Assembly: GCA_012515615.1 (NCBI GenBank)
Contig: JAAYYB010000246.1
Span: 1-46,005 of the forward strand
Source of the DNA: Fibrobacter sp.
GTDB taxonomy: Bacteria; Fibrobacterota; Chitinivibrionia; Chitinivibrionales; Chitinispirillaceae
Reading direction: 5' to 3'
Length of the DNA: 46,005 nucleotides
The notes beneath the pieces were generated by a model. The model was not told the origin of the DNA and searched no databases. It was given only the letters and a program-made list of their open reading frames with translations. Made by a program: the position numbers and the translations under genes. Below are positions 1-8,851 of this stretch, piece by piece (positions within the stretch are counted from its first letter, which is position 1; each line of letters begins with the position of its first letter).

Positions 1-49
1 CTTGCGACTTGCGACTTGTGACTTGCGACTTGCGACTTGTGACTTGTGA
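1..49. repeat. Tandem heptamer repeat (7 x 7 bp)
   Basis: Seven consecutive 7-bp units of CTTGCGA or CTTGTGA run from the window edge to the stop codon of the minus-strand HDOD gene. Read in that gene's direction the unit is AAGTCGC or AAGTCAC, starting right after the stop codon. The array is cut by the window edge, so its full length is unknown. A second array with the same unit lies at 27303-27372. Confidence 0.9.
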
Positions 50-50
50 T

Positions 51-953
51 TTACGTTTCGTCATTATCGTGAATAAAAGAGACGAACGTTTCCGATCTGT
101 CATATTCAACGAGAAATTCCGTTTGCAGTGATCCGATATCAGGCTCATCAATTGGAATATTTTCATTTTGAAAAATCTCCCACAGCCTGGAGTCGGGAAT
201 TGATACTGTTGCCCTTCCTGAGTGTCCCATACCCGAAAGATGACATATATAATTAGCTATGCTTACAATAGCCACAAAAACAGGGTCCTGTTTTGAGTTC
301 CATGGTTCATGATGATTGAGGATTGTCCCGGAAATAATTTTCGGAAGGTTCCATTTCTCAGCCAGCCATGCTCCGATCTGGGAGTGGCTGGTTCCTATCA
401 CCTCAATTTCTGCCTCATCGAGAGTCTTGCCTCCAGCCGTCCGGCTCACGATCTGTGCGAATTCAGCATGAAAATACTGGTTAAGTATGACTTTGCCGAT
501 ATCATGTAGCAATCCAGCGACAAAGGCCTCTCCGGCCAGCCTTGACCGGTAATTACGTGCCAGCATTCTTGCTGCAACACCGCAAGCTATCGAGTGCTCC
601 CAGAATCTGGTAATATCAAAAAGAGGTGAGCTTTCAGCATTCTTAAACACATCAAAAACAGAGAGAGACAGCCCCATTTCCTTGACAGTATTGAATCCGA
701 GCACGACTATGGCCATATTTACCGTAGATATTTCACGCGGAAATCCGTAGTATGCCGAGTTGGCCAGTTTAAGGACTCTTGCCGTAAGAGCCTGGTCAGT
801 TGAGATAAGACGGGCAAGAGATCCGGCCGAGGTTTTTGGATTATCTACAAGTTCAATCATCTTTGAAACAACAGTGGGCAGTGTCGGTAAACCGATGATG
901 CTTTCTGTGATTCGTTTTATTCTAAGCGGATCAGGTGTGTTTGCTTTTAACAT
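51..953 (-). CDS. HDOD domain signal-transduction protein
   Basis: A 300-residue protein that is essentially a single HDOD domain (about residues 18-215) followed by a short C-terminal tail. The opening motif LPTLPTVVSKMIELVDNP and the region around LLHDIGKVILNQYF are typical of the family, and an HD pair is retained in HDIGK. HDOD proteins are usually non-enzymatic regulators or scaffolds in motility, chemotaxis and cyclic-di-GMP signalling. The start at 953 has only a weak ribosome site. The gene is the last of a collinear minus-strand flagellar unit, about 115 bases after the preceding small gene, so it is probably co-expressed with the flagellum and may link motility to second-messenger signalling; that role is inference. 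Confidence 0.85.
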   Translation of the reverse strand: MLKANTPDPLRIKRITESIIGLPTLPTVVSKMIELVDNPKTSAGSLARLISTDQALTARVLKLANSAYYGFPREISTVNMAIVVLGFNTVKEMGLSLSVFDVFKNAESSPLFDITRFWEHSIACGVAARMLARNYRSRLAGEAFVAGLLHDIGKVILNQYFHAEFAQIVSRTAGGKTLDEAEIEVIGTSHSQIGAWLAEKWNLPKIISGTILNHHEPWNSKQDPVFVAIVSIANYICHLSGMGHSGRATVSIPDSRLWEIFQNENIPIDEPDIGSLQTEFLVEYDRSETFVSFIHDNDET

Positions 954-1069
954 CTTTTACCCGGTTACAGTCCTTTTAAACAGCCGGCCATCTAAAGGGC
1001 CTGCGATAATTCTAAAACAACTCTGGTTTTTTGATCCTGGAAAATGGAATCGAAAAACTGGTACTCTGT

Positions 1070-1378
1070 TCAAGCCTCGATATCAACAATATACCCCTGA
1101 TCAGTGCGCCTTACAGGCCTGGGGTGATTGACTTTTTCAATTCGCTGTCTGTTCTTTTTTTTCTGGTTGTCCTTTTCCTGCCGTTTATCGTTGGGGTCGA
1201 TTGTTTTCCCTTCGGCAGAATCCGGCTGCACCGGCATCTTGATTCTCTTCTCGGCTTCGTTTTTGTTAATTTCAGCGTTCTGAGCCTGATAAGCAACAGG
1301 ACCACGGTGCACATCGCTTTGATGCCGGTCCACCTGTATAGAATTTAAATGGGAGACATTGACATTAAACTCGCTCAT
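1070..1378 (-). CDS. Small basic protein of the flagellar operon, unknown function
   Basis: A 102-residue, highly polar protein with a very basic middle (runs of K, R, E and Q around residues 62-82) and a short hydrophobic C-terminus ending in GYIVDIEA. No signal peptide or membrane segment is visible. I do not recognise the family. Its position 28 bases after fliA and on the same strand, and its low-complexity N-terminus rich in N, V and Q, resemble small uncharacterised proteins often found just after fliA. It is probably real because it fills the space between two genes of the operon in the same orientation. The function is unknown. Confidence 0.55.
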   Translation of the reverse strand: MSEFNVNVSHLNSIQVDRHQSDVHRGPVAYQAQNAEINKNEAEKRIKMPVQPDSAEGKTIDPNDKRQEKDNQKKKNRQRIEKVNHPRPVRRTDQGYIVDIEA

Positions 1379-1406
1379 CTCTGCACCGGTATTTTAATGT
1401 TTCATT

Positions 1407-2171
1407 TCAGGCGTTTATTTTCTGCAGCAGTTTTGACCGCAATTTAAGAATCGCCTTGGAATGTATCTGACTGACCCTTGATTCAGTGATATCAAGTACC
1501 ACCCCGATCTCTTTCAGTGTCAATTCTTCATAGTGATACAGAGCAACTACCAGTTTTTCCTTTTCCGGCAGATTGGCAATGGTATCCTTGAGGATATTCT
1601 TTACTTCTGTAAATCCAAGTTCCTTCAGCGGGTTATCACTCCCGGGGTCCTCTATAGTATCTATTATTCTAAGTTCCTTTGAATCCGAACCCCTGTCCGG
1701 CATTGCTTCCTCAAGAGAAATAATGGTAGTTGGAGTAACCTCGGAGAGAATTTCCTCGTACTCCTTCATGGAAATGCCCATCTCTTCACACACTTCATCA
1801 TCATAAGGAATTCTGCCCAGTTCGTTTTCAAGCTTTGCATAGACTCGCTGAATGTCTTTTGATTTCTGGCGCACCGAACGGGGCACCCAGTCCAAAGACC
1901 TGAGCTCATCCAGGATTGCTCCGCGAATCTTATGTCCAGCGTATGTTTCAAACTTAAAACCTCTTTCCAGCTCGAAGGTCTCAACAGCTTTAATTAAACC
2001 CATTATTCCCGTGCTTGTCAGGTCATCCCGATCAACAGACCCTGGCAGGTTGACTGCAATCCGGTTGACAATATACTTCACAAGATGAGCATATTCGGCA
2101 AGAAGCTTGTCTTTGGCAATTTTAGAGTCGGTCTCTTTGTATTCCCGCCACAGATTCTCAAGACTGGACAT
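1407..2171 (-). CDS. fliA: RNA polymerase sigma-28 factor FliA (FliA/WhiG family)
   Basis: Flagellar sigma factor that directs RNA polymerase to late flagellar promoters (flagellin, motor, chemotaxis genes). About 254 residues, the normal family length. Region 2 is visible as YAHLVKYIVNRIAVNLPGSV, followed by GIMGLIKAVETFELERGFKF and GAILDELRSLDWVPRSVRQK. Region 4 contains LTLKEIGVVLDITESRVSQI, the helix-turn-helix that reads the -35 box. A GTG at 2180 is possible, but a GGAG sits at good distance only from the ATG at 2171, so I chose that. The gene lies downstream of flhF-flhG, a common arrangement. No flgM-like anti-sigma gene is seen in this window. Confidence 0.96.
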   Translation of the reverse strand: MSSLENLWREYKETDSKIAKDKLLAEYAHLVKYIVNRIAVNLPGSVDRDDLTSTGIMGLIKAVETFELERGFKFETYAGHKIRGAILDELRSLDWVPRSVRQKSKDIQRVYAKLENELGRIPYDDEVCEEMGISMKEYEEILSEVTPTTIISLEEAMPDRGSDSKELRIIDTIEDPGSDNPLKELGFTEVKNILKDTIANLPEKEKLVVALYHYEELTLKEIGVVLDITESRVSQIHSKAILKLRSKLLQKINA

Positions 2172-2242
2172 TTTTTTCACTCCAATACTGCGTGTTTGTT
2201 ATCCGGCCCGATTGCCAGAGCGCTGATTTCACTGGTATTGCC

Positions 2243-2563
2243 CTATTTCTCTTCAGAAAACGGCATTTCCTCGCCCCCGGGAACCTGCTGTTCTCTTTTC
2301 ATATGCACCTGCTGAAGGAGTCCGCCTTCAAGCAGATTAGAGTCATCAACATCGATGTCAGTAAGAACACCCTTGAAAAAAATATCTCCTACAATAAATC
2401 CGGCAAACCAGAACAGTGCGCCGCTCAGTGACGCAATGATGAGGCTCTGAACGATATTGAGCGGATCAAAGGGATCACTGCTGCCGGCCATATTTATAAA
2501 GAGTACGGCAAAGAAGGTGGTGAAACAGAGTATCGCGGCTATTTTTTTAATCCAGAAAACCAT
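2243..2563 (-). CDS. Small inner-membrane protein in the flagellar operon
   Basis: A 106-residue protein with two hydrophobic segments, about residues 6-25 (IAAILCFTTFFAVLFINMAG) and 38-64 (SLIIASLSGALFWFAGFIVGDIFF), then an acidic soluble tail of about 40 residues. It lies between flhG and fliA with short gaps on both sides and has a GGCGGGA-type ribosome site before its ATG. I do not recognise the family. The context implies a membrane protein tied to flagellar export or placement, but no function can be read from the sequence. Confidence 0.65.
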   Translation of the reverse strand: MVFWIKKIAAILCFTTFFAVLFINMAGSSDPFDPLNIVQSLIIASLSGALFWFAGFIVGDIFFKGVLTDIDVDDSNLLEGGLLQQVHMKREQQVPGGEEMPFSEEK

Positions 2564-2585
2564 TCATTCCCGCCAGTCACTGGTT

Positions 2586-3467
2586 CTATCTTCCCAGAAA
2601 TCTGCTGAAGAAACTCTGTCTGCCGGTAAAGGTCAATCCACTCAGTTTACGTATGATAGCCTGTACTCTGGCAGCCATCTGCTCCTGCCCCTTTTCAAGA
2701 ATCAGTACCTGCTGCCTACGCACCGAACGGGAGAGGTCCCGGCTCACAGGCAAGGTTCCCACCATCTCAAGTGGCTTCTTTAAAAATTTTACCACTAATG
2801 CGTTTAGCCTGTCAAATGTTTCGGTGCCTTCCTTTTCAGATGTGGCCATATTAACAAGCACCGCAATCTTCCGTGTTCCCTTTTCGTAAAGGACCTTCAC
2901 CATTGCATAGGCATCGGCAAGCGATGTGGGTTCCGGTGTCATGACAAGAAGCACAGTATCGGCCCTGGATGCAAACTGGGTAACGGATGCCCCGATTCCA
3001 GCGCCTGTATCTATAAGCAGGTAATCGTAGTCCTTTTCAAGTTTTGAAAACTCTTTTTGCAGCAGTTCCAGTCTGCCGATATCAATATTTGCAAGCTTCT
3101 CAAGTCCAGAAGCCCCCGGTAGTATGTCGAATCCACCGGGCCCTCTGCAGATAACCTCTTCGAGCCGGCAGTCACCATCTATAAAATGGGATATGTTGTT
3201 TGCCGGAGCCATTCCAAGCAGTATATGAACATTTGCCAGACCCAGATCTGCATCCATCAGAAGCACTCTCTTGCGGGCTGTAGAGAGGGTTACAGCCAGA
3301 AACAAAGCAATGTTGGTCTTCCCTACCCCTCCCTTACCGCTTGTCACGGCTATACTTCTGCATTTTATCAATTCCGTCGGAACAGCATTTACCACCCTTT
3401 CTGAAGCAGTGTTCTCAACCTGCTTCTGCCGGGCCAGTTCTCTTAACCTTTGCGCCTGGTCGTTCAC
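2586..3467 (-). CDS. flhG: MinD-like ATPase FlhG (YlxH/FleN)
   Basis: A MinD/ParA-type ATPase that limits flagellar number and works with the GTPase FlhF at the membrane. The deviant Walker A motif SGKGGVGKTNIALFLAV is clear, followed by LLMDADLGLANVHILLG and DYDYLLIDTGAGIGASVTQF (Walker B region). The conserved N-terminal DQAQRLRELA segment resembles the DQAxxLR motif that contacts FlhF. The GTG at 3467 overlaps the flhF stop codon by four bases (GTGA), suggesting coupled translation; an ATG at 3485 would add six residues. Both starts are possible. Confidence 0.94.
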   Translation of the reverse strand: MNDQAQRLRELARQKQVENTASERVVNAVPTELIKCRSIAVTSGKGGVGKTNIALFLAVTLSTARKRVLLMDADLGLANVHILLGMAPANNISHFIDGDCRLEEVICRGPGGFDILPGASGLEKLANIDIGRLELLQKEFSKLEKDYDYLLIDTGAGIGASVTQFASRADTVLLVMTPEPTSLADAYAMVKVLYEKGTRKIAVLVNMATSEKEGTETFDRLNALVVKFLKKPLEMVGTLPVSRDLSRSVRRQQVLILEKGQEQMAARVQAIIRKLSGLTFTGRQSFFSRFLGR

Positions 3468-4726
3468 TTCCTGACGCCCTCCCATAGTCTTGTAACAAAA
3501 CCGGCAGGCTGGGCCAGTTCTATATCATCAGGGACACTCTGACCAAAGGTAAAGTATGAAACCGGAACTTTTACCTCACTTACGATGTTGAAAATACTGC
3601 CGACTTTGACAGTTTCATCGAGCTTCGTGAAAAGCAGCCGGTTTATGTTTACCGGACGGTAACGGTTCACTATATCAAGAAGATCACTGTCTTTGGTCAT
3701 TGCACTGAGCACAAGATGAACCTCGTCAGGATTAAGTGTATCAATGAGCTTTTTAAGATCCTCCATATGTTCAGCATTACGCTGGCTTCTTCCTGCAGTG
3801 TCTACGAAAACAAGGTCATCACCAGCGCATTCGTTCAGAGCAGAAGGAATCTCTTCGCTTGAGAACACCACCTGAAGACCTACTTTAACAATATCGGCAA
3901 AGGTGCGGATCTGTTCAATCGCTGCAATACGGTAGGTATCGGCTGTAATAATCGAAACTTTCTTTCCCTTATTAATGCAGCAGTGAGCAGCCAGTTTGGC
4001 CAGTGTCGTGGTTTTACCTGATCCTGTGGGTCCGACAAATGCAACTATGACCGGACCCTTCTTTTTGAGTCTGAGCGGTCCCGCAACCGGGAAGAACTCA
4101 TTGAGAGCCGCAGCGAATCTCTTTTCCATCTGAACATCAGAAAGAACCGGACCGCTGTCTTTGAGCTTTTTTATGAGGCCATCCGCGATTTCCGCCTTTA
4201 CTTCTGCATCGATCAGCCTGTTGCGGAGCACGGTCCAGCCTTCTGACGGCTCATCCTGCTTCACCACGGCAACAGCGGTTTTCTCAAGAACATCCTTCAT
4301 CAATGTCCTGAGCTCATTTATGTTTTCCTTGATTTCAGAAATCTGGGCAAGATCTTTATCATCAGAAAGAGGTGAGAGTGCCGGCTGAATCCTTGTTTCA
4401 CGGATTGGAACCTGAGAGATTCTCATCCCCTGCGGCCTCCATGGCTTGACTTCAGGTGCACCGGGCTTGTCCATATCAATAATACTGGATGAACGTGGGC
4501 GGGAATAAACCCCGGTATTACTCATCTGCAAAGGTTTAAAAGTTTCAGGCTTCGCGGAATCCTCATCAACCGCAGCTGTCACCTCTACTTCATCCTGAGC
4601 ACCGATAGAGAAGACTTTTCTGGGCAGTTTTCTTGACTTAAGGATAATAGCATCCTCACCCAGCTCCTCTTTAATCTGAAGAAGCGCTTCACGCATGCTT
4701 CTGGCGATATACTTTTTTATTCTCAT
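3464..4726 (-). CDS. flhF: SRP-type GTPase FlhF, flagellar placement
   Basis: FlhF is an SRP54/FtsY-family GTPase that sets where flagella are built. The order is the usual one: a basic N-terminal B domain (MRIKKYIARSMREALLQIKE), a variable linker to about residue 130, an N domain, and a G domain from about residue 225. Visible GTPase motifs are VGPTGSGKTTTLAKLA (G1), DTYRIAAIEQIRTFADI, FVDTAGRSQRN (G3) and TKLDETVKVGS (G4 and after). At 420 residues the length is normal. GGAGTGAT precedes the ATG. It is followed, with overlap, by flhG, its ATPase partner. Confidence 0.96.
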   Translation of the reverse strand: MRIKKYIARSMREALLQIKEELGEDAIILKSRKLPRKVFSIGAQDEVEVTAAVDEDSAKPETFKPLQMSNTGVYSRPRSSSIIDMDKPGAPEVKPWRPQGMRISQVPIRETRIQPALSPLSDDKDLAQISEIKENINELRTLMKDVLEKTAVAVVKQDEPSEGWTVLRNRLIDAEVKAEIADGLIKKLKDSGPVLSDVQMEKRFAAALNEFFPVAGPLRLKKKGPVIVAFVGPTGSGKTTTLAKLAAHCCINKGKKVSIITADTYRIAAIEQIRTFADIVKVGLQVVFSSEEIPSALNECAGDDLVFVDTAGRSQRNAEHMEDLKKLIDTLNPDEVHLVLSAMTKDSDLLDIVNRYRPVNINRLLFTKLDETVKVGSIFNIVSEVKVPVSYFTFGQSVPDDIELAQPAGFVTRLWEGVRK

Positions 4727-4759
4727 ATCACTCCAACAGCCGGATACTTCCCGGCACCC

Positions 4760-6847
4760 TTACAAAGAAATCATCCCCAGTGACCTGATTTCTATTCCCG
4801 GTACGATTTCATTATATGAAAGCACAATCAAATCGCCATAGTTGCTTTCAGTCAATCTTCTGAAAGCCCCCCGGATTGTAGGCGAACATATTACCACCGG
4901 GATTTCTCCGGATGTTTTGACTTTCTCAACAATTTCCCCGCAGGCATCAAGAATTCTCCCGACATCGCCTGGAGAAAGCGTAAAGCGGAAACCTGAATCT
5001 GTCTCCTGAAGAGCCCCTTCAAGCTTGGCCTCCAGGTTGGGATCGAGTGTTATAACAGGTATCAGGCTGTTTTCGTTTTTGTAAACCTCACAGATCTGCG
5101 GCGCAAGAGAATTGCGTACGTACTCTGTGAGAATCTCCGGATTTTTGTTTCTGGGTGCTACATTTGCCAGTGTCTCAAGAATAAGCAGAAGATCCCTGAT
5201 TGAAACTCTTTCCCTCAGAAGATTCTGCAGCACCTTATGCACATCACCGACCGACAGAAGAGTGGGAATAAGCTCCTCAACAACGGTAGCGTTGTTTTCC
5301 TTGATATTGTCAAGCAGGTTCCGGACGTCCTGACGAGTAAGAATCTCGTTTGCATGCCTCTTTATTACTTCTGTAAGATGAGTTGCCAGAACCGCCGGAA
5401 GCTCCACAACGGTGTAGCCTGAAAGTTCGGCATCTTCTTTCTGGCTTTCTGTAATCCAGATAGCAGGGAGGCCGAACGCCGGCTCAACGGTGGGTATGCC
5501 CCTGATTTTCTTGGCAGCAGTACCCGGATCCATGGCCAGGTACGCCCCGCTCATCAGTTCGCCTTTTCCCACTATAATTGTGCGGATCTTAAGTCTGTAC
5601 TCGTTTGGCTTAAGCTGAATATTATCACGTATCCTGATAGGAGGAATGACAATTCCCATTTCGGTGGCAAGCTGGCGGCGGATCATTGTGATCCGGTCAA
5701 GCAGATCTCCTCCCTGCTTGACATCAACCAGTGGTATAAGCCCATACCCTATCTCAAGTTCCATTGGATCAACATGCAGAAAATCCTCAACCCGCTCCTC
5801 TTTGGGTTTAGGCACCGAAGCAGGAGCATCTTTGGCTTTTGCCTCCTCCTTGACCCGCTGCGAACCAAGATATGTTGCAGTCAGAATAGATAAGCCAAGG
5901 AAAATAAACGGTACCTTTGGGAAACCGGGTATAAGAGCAAAGAAAAGCATCAGCCCGCCGGCAACTCCAAGTACTTTGGGACGTGAGAAAAGCTGAGTGG
6001 TGATCTCCTGACCAAGATCGTTCTGGGAGGCTGCCCTGCTGACAAGAATACCCGCTCCGGTTGAAATCATAAGCGCAGGAATCTGAGACACCAGCCCGTC
6101 ACCGATTGTAAGAGTTGTGTAGGTAGTCAGCGCAGTAGACCAATCCATGCCCATCTGTGCTATGCCGATTATAAATCCACCAATGACATTGATTATTGTG
6201 ATAATAATCCCGGCAACCGCGTCACCTCTTACAAATTTTGATGCTCCATCCATGGCCCCGTAGAAATCCGCTTCACGGGCGATTGTCGAGCGGCGCGCCC
6301 TGGCCTGTTCCTCATTAATCAACCCGGCATTGAGATCTGCATCTATCGCCATCTGTTTTCCCGGCATGGCATCTAACGTAAAACGGGCCGCGACTTCGGC
6401 TATTCTGCCGGCGCCCTTTGTAATCACTACAAACTGAATAATCACGATTATCAGGAAAATTATAGCTCCTACAACCATATTCCCGCCGGTCACAAAGGTG
6501 CCAAACACCTCCACCACCCTCCCGGCATCTGCCTGACTGAGAATAAGCCTGGTGGTGGCCACATTGAGGGATAGCCTGAAGAGAGTGATAGTAAGCAGTA
6601 ATGATGGAAACACAGAGAACTCAAGAGCCTCCCTAGTGTACATCGATACCAGAAGTATAATGAGCGCAAGGCACAAATTAAGCGAAAGCATGATGTCCAT
6701 CAGCGGCGTGGGAATCGGTATGATCATGACAACCAGAACACCGATTACGCCCAGAACGATAATCAGATCTCTCTGACGGGCCAGATTCCGTACAAAAGGA
6801 GTGTTAAACGCTCCGGTAACCGAAGATGATAATTTAGAGGAATTCAT
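4760..6847 (-). CDS. flhA: Flagellar export gate protein FlhA
   Basis: The largest core protein of the flagellar type III export apparatus, forming the cytoplasmic nonameric ring. At 695 residues it has the normal length. Residues 25 to about 330 carry around eight membrane segments, with the FHIPEP-family signature around EADFYGAMDGASKFVRGDAV. The soluble C-terminal domain from about residue 350 binds chaperone-substrate complexes, and RIRDNIQLKPNEYRLKI is typical. It lies 134 bases after flhB; that gap contains a possible separate promoter. GGAAAG lies 6 bases before the ATG. Confidence 0.98.
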   Translation of the reverse strand: MNSSKLSSSVTGAFNTPFVRNLARQRDLIIVLGVIGVLVVMIIPIPTPLMDIMLSLNLCLALIILLVSMYTREALEFSVFPSLLLTITLFRLSLNVATTRLILSQADAGRVVEVFGTFVTGGNMVVGAIIFLIIVIIQFVVITKGAGRIAEVAARFTLDAMPGKQMAIDADLNAGLINEEQARARRSTIAREADFYGAMDGASKFVRGDAVAGIIITIINVIGGFIIGIAQMGMDWSTALTTYTTLTIGDGLVSQIPALMISTGAGILVSRAASQNDLGQEITTQLFSRPKVLGVAGGLMLFFALIPGFPKVPFIFLGLSILTATYLGSQRVKEEAKAKDAPASVPKPKEERVEDFLHVDPMELEIGYGLIPLVDVKQGGDLLDRITMIRRQLATEMGIVIPPIRIRDNIQLKPNEYRLKIRTIIVGKGELMSGAYLAMDPGTAAKKIRGIPTVEPAFGLPAIWITESQKEDAELSGYTVVELPAVLATHLTEVIKRHANEILTRQDVRNLLDNIKENNATVVEELIPTLLSVGDVHKVLQNLLRERVSIRDLLLILETLANVAPRNKNPEILTEYVRNSLAPQICEVYKNENSLIPVITLDPNLEAKLEGALQETDSGFRFTLSPGDVGRILDACGEIVEKVKTSGEIPVVICSPTIRGAFRRLTESNYGDLIVLSYNEIVPGIEIRSLGMISL

Positions 6848-6906
6848 CTCTAATCTTTCCTGCGTCGTCCCTCTTTAAGTCATTACATCATAATACATTA
6901 AATGTA

Positions 6907-6935
6907 ATAGTATCTCTAAAAACCACCCGGGGCAA
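6907..6935 (-). promoter_or_regulatory. Possible sigma-70 promoter before flhA
   Basis: On the minus strand, TTGCCC is followed after exactly 17 bases by TACTAT, about 60 bases upstream of the flhA start. A perfect palindrome, TACATT-A-AATGTA (6894-6906), touches the -10 box on the transcribed side. The 134-base flhB-flhA gap is unusually long for this tightly packed operon, which supports a regulatory function. Inferred only from matches to consensus. Confidence 0.4.
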
Positions 6936-6981
6936 GACAATTCTGAATCTGTTGTCAATAATTTCCAGTTTTTCTTTCTGA

Positions 6982-8049
6982 TCACGCGGCAGTCTTGTTT
7001 TTAAGCCGGTAAACATAGGCAAGAATCTCTGCCACAGCGGTGAAAAATTCCACAGGAATAGGAAGCCCCAGTTCCACTTTATCGTACATCGCCCTTGCCA
7101 GTGGTTTATCTTCTATGATTGGTACATGATTTTCTTTGGCGATGGCCTTTATCCGCTCTGCGATTATCCGTTTTCCTTTTGCGATCACTACCGGAGTATT
7201 ATCCTTCGGTGGCTCATAGCGCATCGCAATCGCAATGTGAGTGGGGTTTGTGACAACGACCGTTGCTTTAGGCACATTTTCCATCATGCGCCGCCGGGCC
7301 ATTTCCCTCTGAAGAGAGCGTATTCTGGCTTTGACCTGCGGGTCTCCTTCCATCTGTTTTCTCTCTTCTTTAAGCTCCTGATGGCTCATTTTGAGCTGTT
7401 TTTCGTGATCAAAGCGCTGATAAGCATAGTCAAGTATCGCGATTATGATAAGTACGATAGCAATCCTCAGTATAACCTTGTATGCGACTGCGGCAGTAAA
7501 ACTCCAGATTGTAATAATGGAAGCATCGGTTAAAAGAAGCATCTTGTCAAATTCATTTTTGAGAGTTATATAGGCCACAATTCCTATAACAGAAAGTTTT
7601 GCGATGCTCTTTATCGTTTCTACCATCGATCGCATAGAGAAAAGGCGTCCAAAACCGGTAAGGGGATTGATTTTTTCCCATTTAGGGACAAGCGGTTTGA
7701 GCGTGAAGAGAAACCCGACCTGAACGATGTTGGCAAATACACCAATTATCATTATGGCACCGGCAACAGGCAGTGTCGTTTTTGCAAGCAGGACCAATCC
7801 CTCGTAAATCAAGCGGATAGCCCTTGCCTGGTCCATGCTGGTATCAGAGATTATTCTAAGAAATTCAACTGTGCTGGAGTTTAACTGCTGCATTATCGAA
7901 GGGCCCAGCATTTTGAGAAGTACAATTGCCGTCAAGAGCACCAGAACCGAATTGATTTCGGTGCTTTTGACTACATTGCCCTTCTCCCGTGCCTCCTGCC
8001 GTCGCTTCTCCGATGGGGCTTCAGTCTTTTCGTCGCTTCCTTCAGCCAT
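6982..8049 (-). CDS. flhB: Flagellar export switch protein FlhB
   Basis: FlhB changes export specificity from rod/hook to filament substrates. The 355-residue protein has an N-terminal charged stretch (EGSDEKTEAPSEKRRQEARE), four membrane segments, and a cytoplasmic domain with the self-cleaving NPTH motif at residues 268-271. The motif KGxR-like AKGKRIIAERIKAIAKENHV and IIEDKPLARAMYD follow as expected. It works with FliK (encoded at the start of the neighbouring hook operon). GGAGAAA lies directly before the ATG; the gap to fliR is 13 bases. Confidence 0.98.
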   Translation of the reverse strand: MAEGSDEKTEAPSEKRRQEAREKGNVVKSTEINSVLVLLTAIVLLKMLGPSIMQQLNSSTVEFLRIISDTSMDQARAIRLIYEGLVLLAKTTLPVAGAIMIIGVFANIVQVGFLFTLKPLVPKWEKINPLTGFGRLFSMRSMVETIKSIAKLSVIGIVAYITLKNEFDKMLLLTDASIITIWSFTAAVAYKVILRIAIVLIIIAILDYAYQRFDHEKQLKMSHQELKEERKQMEGDPQVKARIRSLQREMARRRMMENVPKATVVVTNPTHIAIAMRYEPPKDNTPVVIAKGKRIIAERIKAIAKENHVPIIEDKPLARAMYDKVELGLPIPVEFFTAVAEILAYVYRLKNKTAA

Positions 8050-8062
8050 TTTCTCCAGTCAC

Positions 8063-8851
8063 TCACGACATCAGATAAAGTAATTTCCAGATATCCTGGA
8101 TAAGAGCCTCAACCATCCTCTGAAAAAATGATGCAAGGAGCGGCAGAACAATAATCGCAGAACCCAGTCCCACCGCGATTTTCAGAGGCAAACCGACAAA
8201 GAAAATATTGATCTGCGGGACAGTGCGGGCCACAACACCCAGCGAAAGTTCTGTCAGAACCAGTGTCACATATATAGGAGCAGAAAATTTTATTGCAAGA
8301 ACAAAAACATTACCCACAAGGGCAGTAACATGGAACGCCAGCTGTCCTGAGGGAAAATGAACATTCATCAGGGGGACAAGTTCAAAACTTTTCTGTATTG
8401 CCAGAATGAGAAAGTAGTGACCATTAAACAACAGAAACAGGATCGTAAAGATTATTACCTGCAACTGCCCCAGCACCGTCACAGGTTCGTCTGTAAAGGG
8501 GTCCATCAATTCCACAAATCCAAACCCTATTTCAGTATCAATCAGTCTTCCCGCAAACTGCACCGCAGTAAAGAGAAGTGAAGAAACAAAGCCTATCCCC
8601 AGTCCGACTGCGGCTTCCTTTACAATCAGCATGATAAAGGTTCCCGTGGACAAGGGCTGAGAAGTCACCGGCCCGATACTCATCACGGAATTGAACAGAA
8701 TGAGAGCCAGAATGAGTGAAAGAGCCACCTTAAGCTGTACCGGAACCGCCTGCGACCCGAAGATCGGCAACAGTGCAATAGTGGTGCTTATCCTTACAAA
8801 TATCAGAAGGAAATACTCGACCTGGTCAAGTGAAAAAGGGATCATTTCCAC
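8063..8851 (-). CDS. fliR: Flagellar export protein FliR
   Basis: An integral membrane component of the export gate, forming the FliPQR pore. The 262 residues contain about six hydrophobic segments, with family-typical stretches RISTTIALLPIFGSQAVPVQ near the N-terminus and PQINIFFVGLPLKIAVGLG near the C-terminus. The first codon is a GTG that shares its G with the fliQ stop codon (TAGTG), so the two genes are translationally coupled; an in-frame ATG lies two codons further on. Confidence 0.96.
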   Translation of the reverse strand: MEMIPFSLDQVEYFLLIFVRISTTIALLPIFGSQAVPVQLKVALSLILALILFNSVMSIGPVTSQPLSTGTFIMLIVKEAAVGLGIGFVSSLLFTAVQFAGRLIDTEIGFGFVELMDPFTDEPVTVLGQLQVIIFTILFLLFNGHYFLILAIQKSFELVPLMNVHFPSGQLAFHVTALVGNVFVLAIKFSAPIYVTLVLTELSLGVVARTVPQINIFFVGLPLKIAVGLGSAIIVLPLLASFFQRMVEALIQDIWKLLYLMS

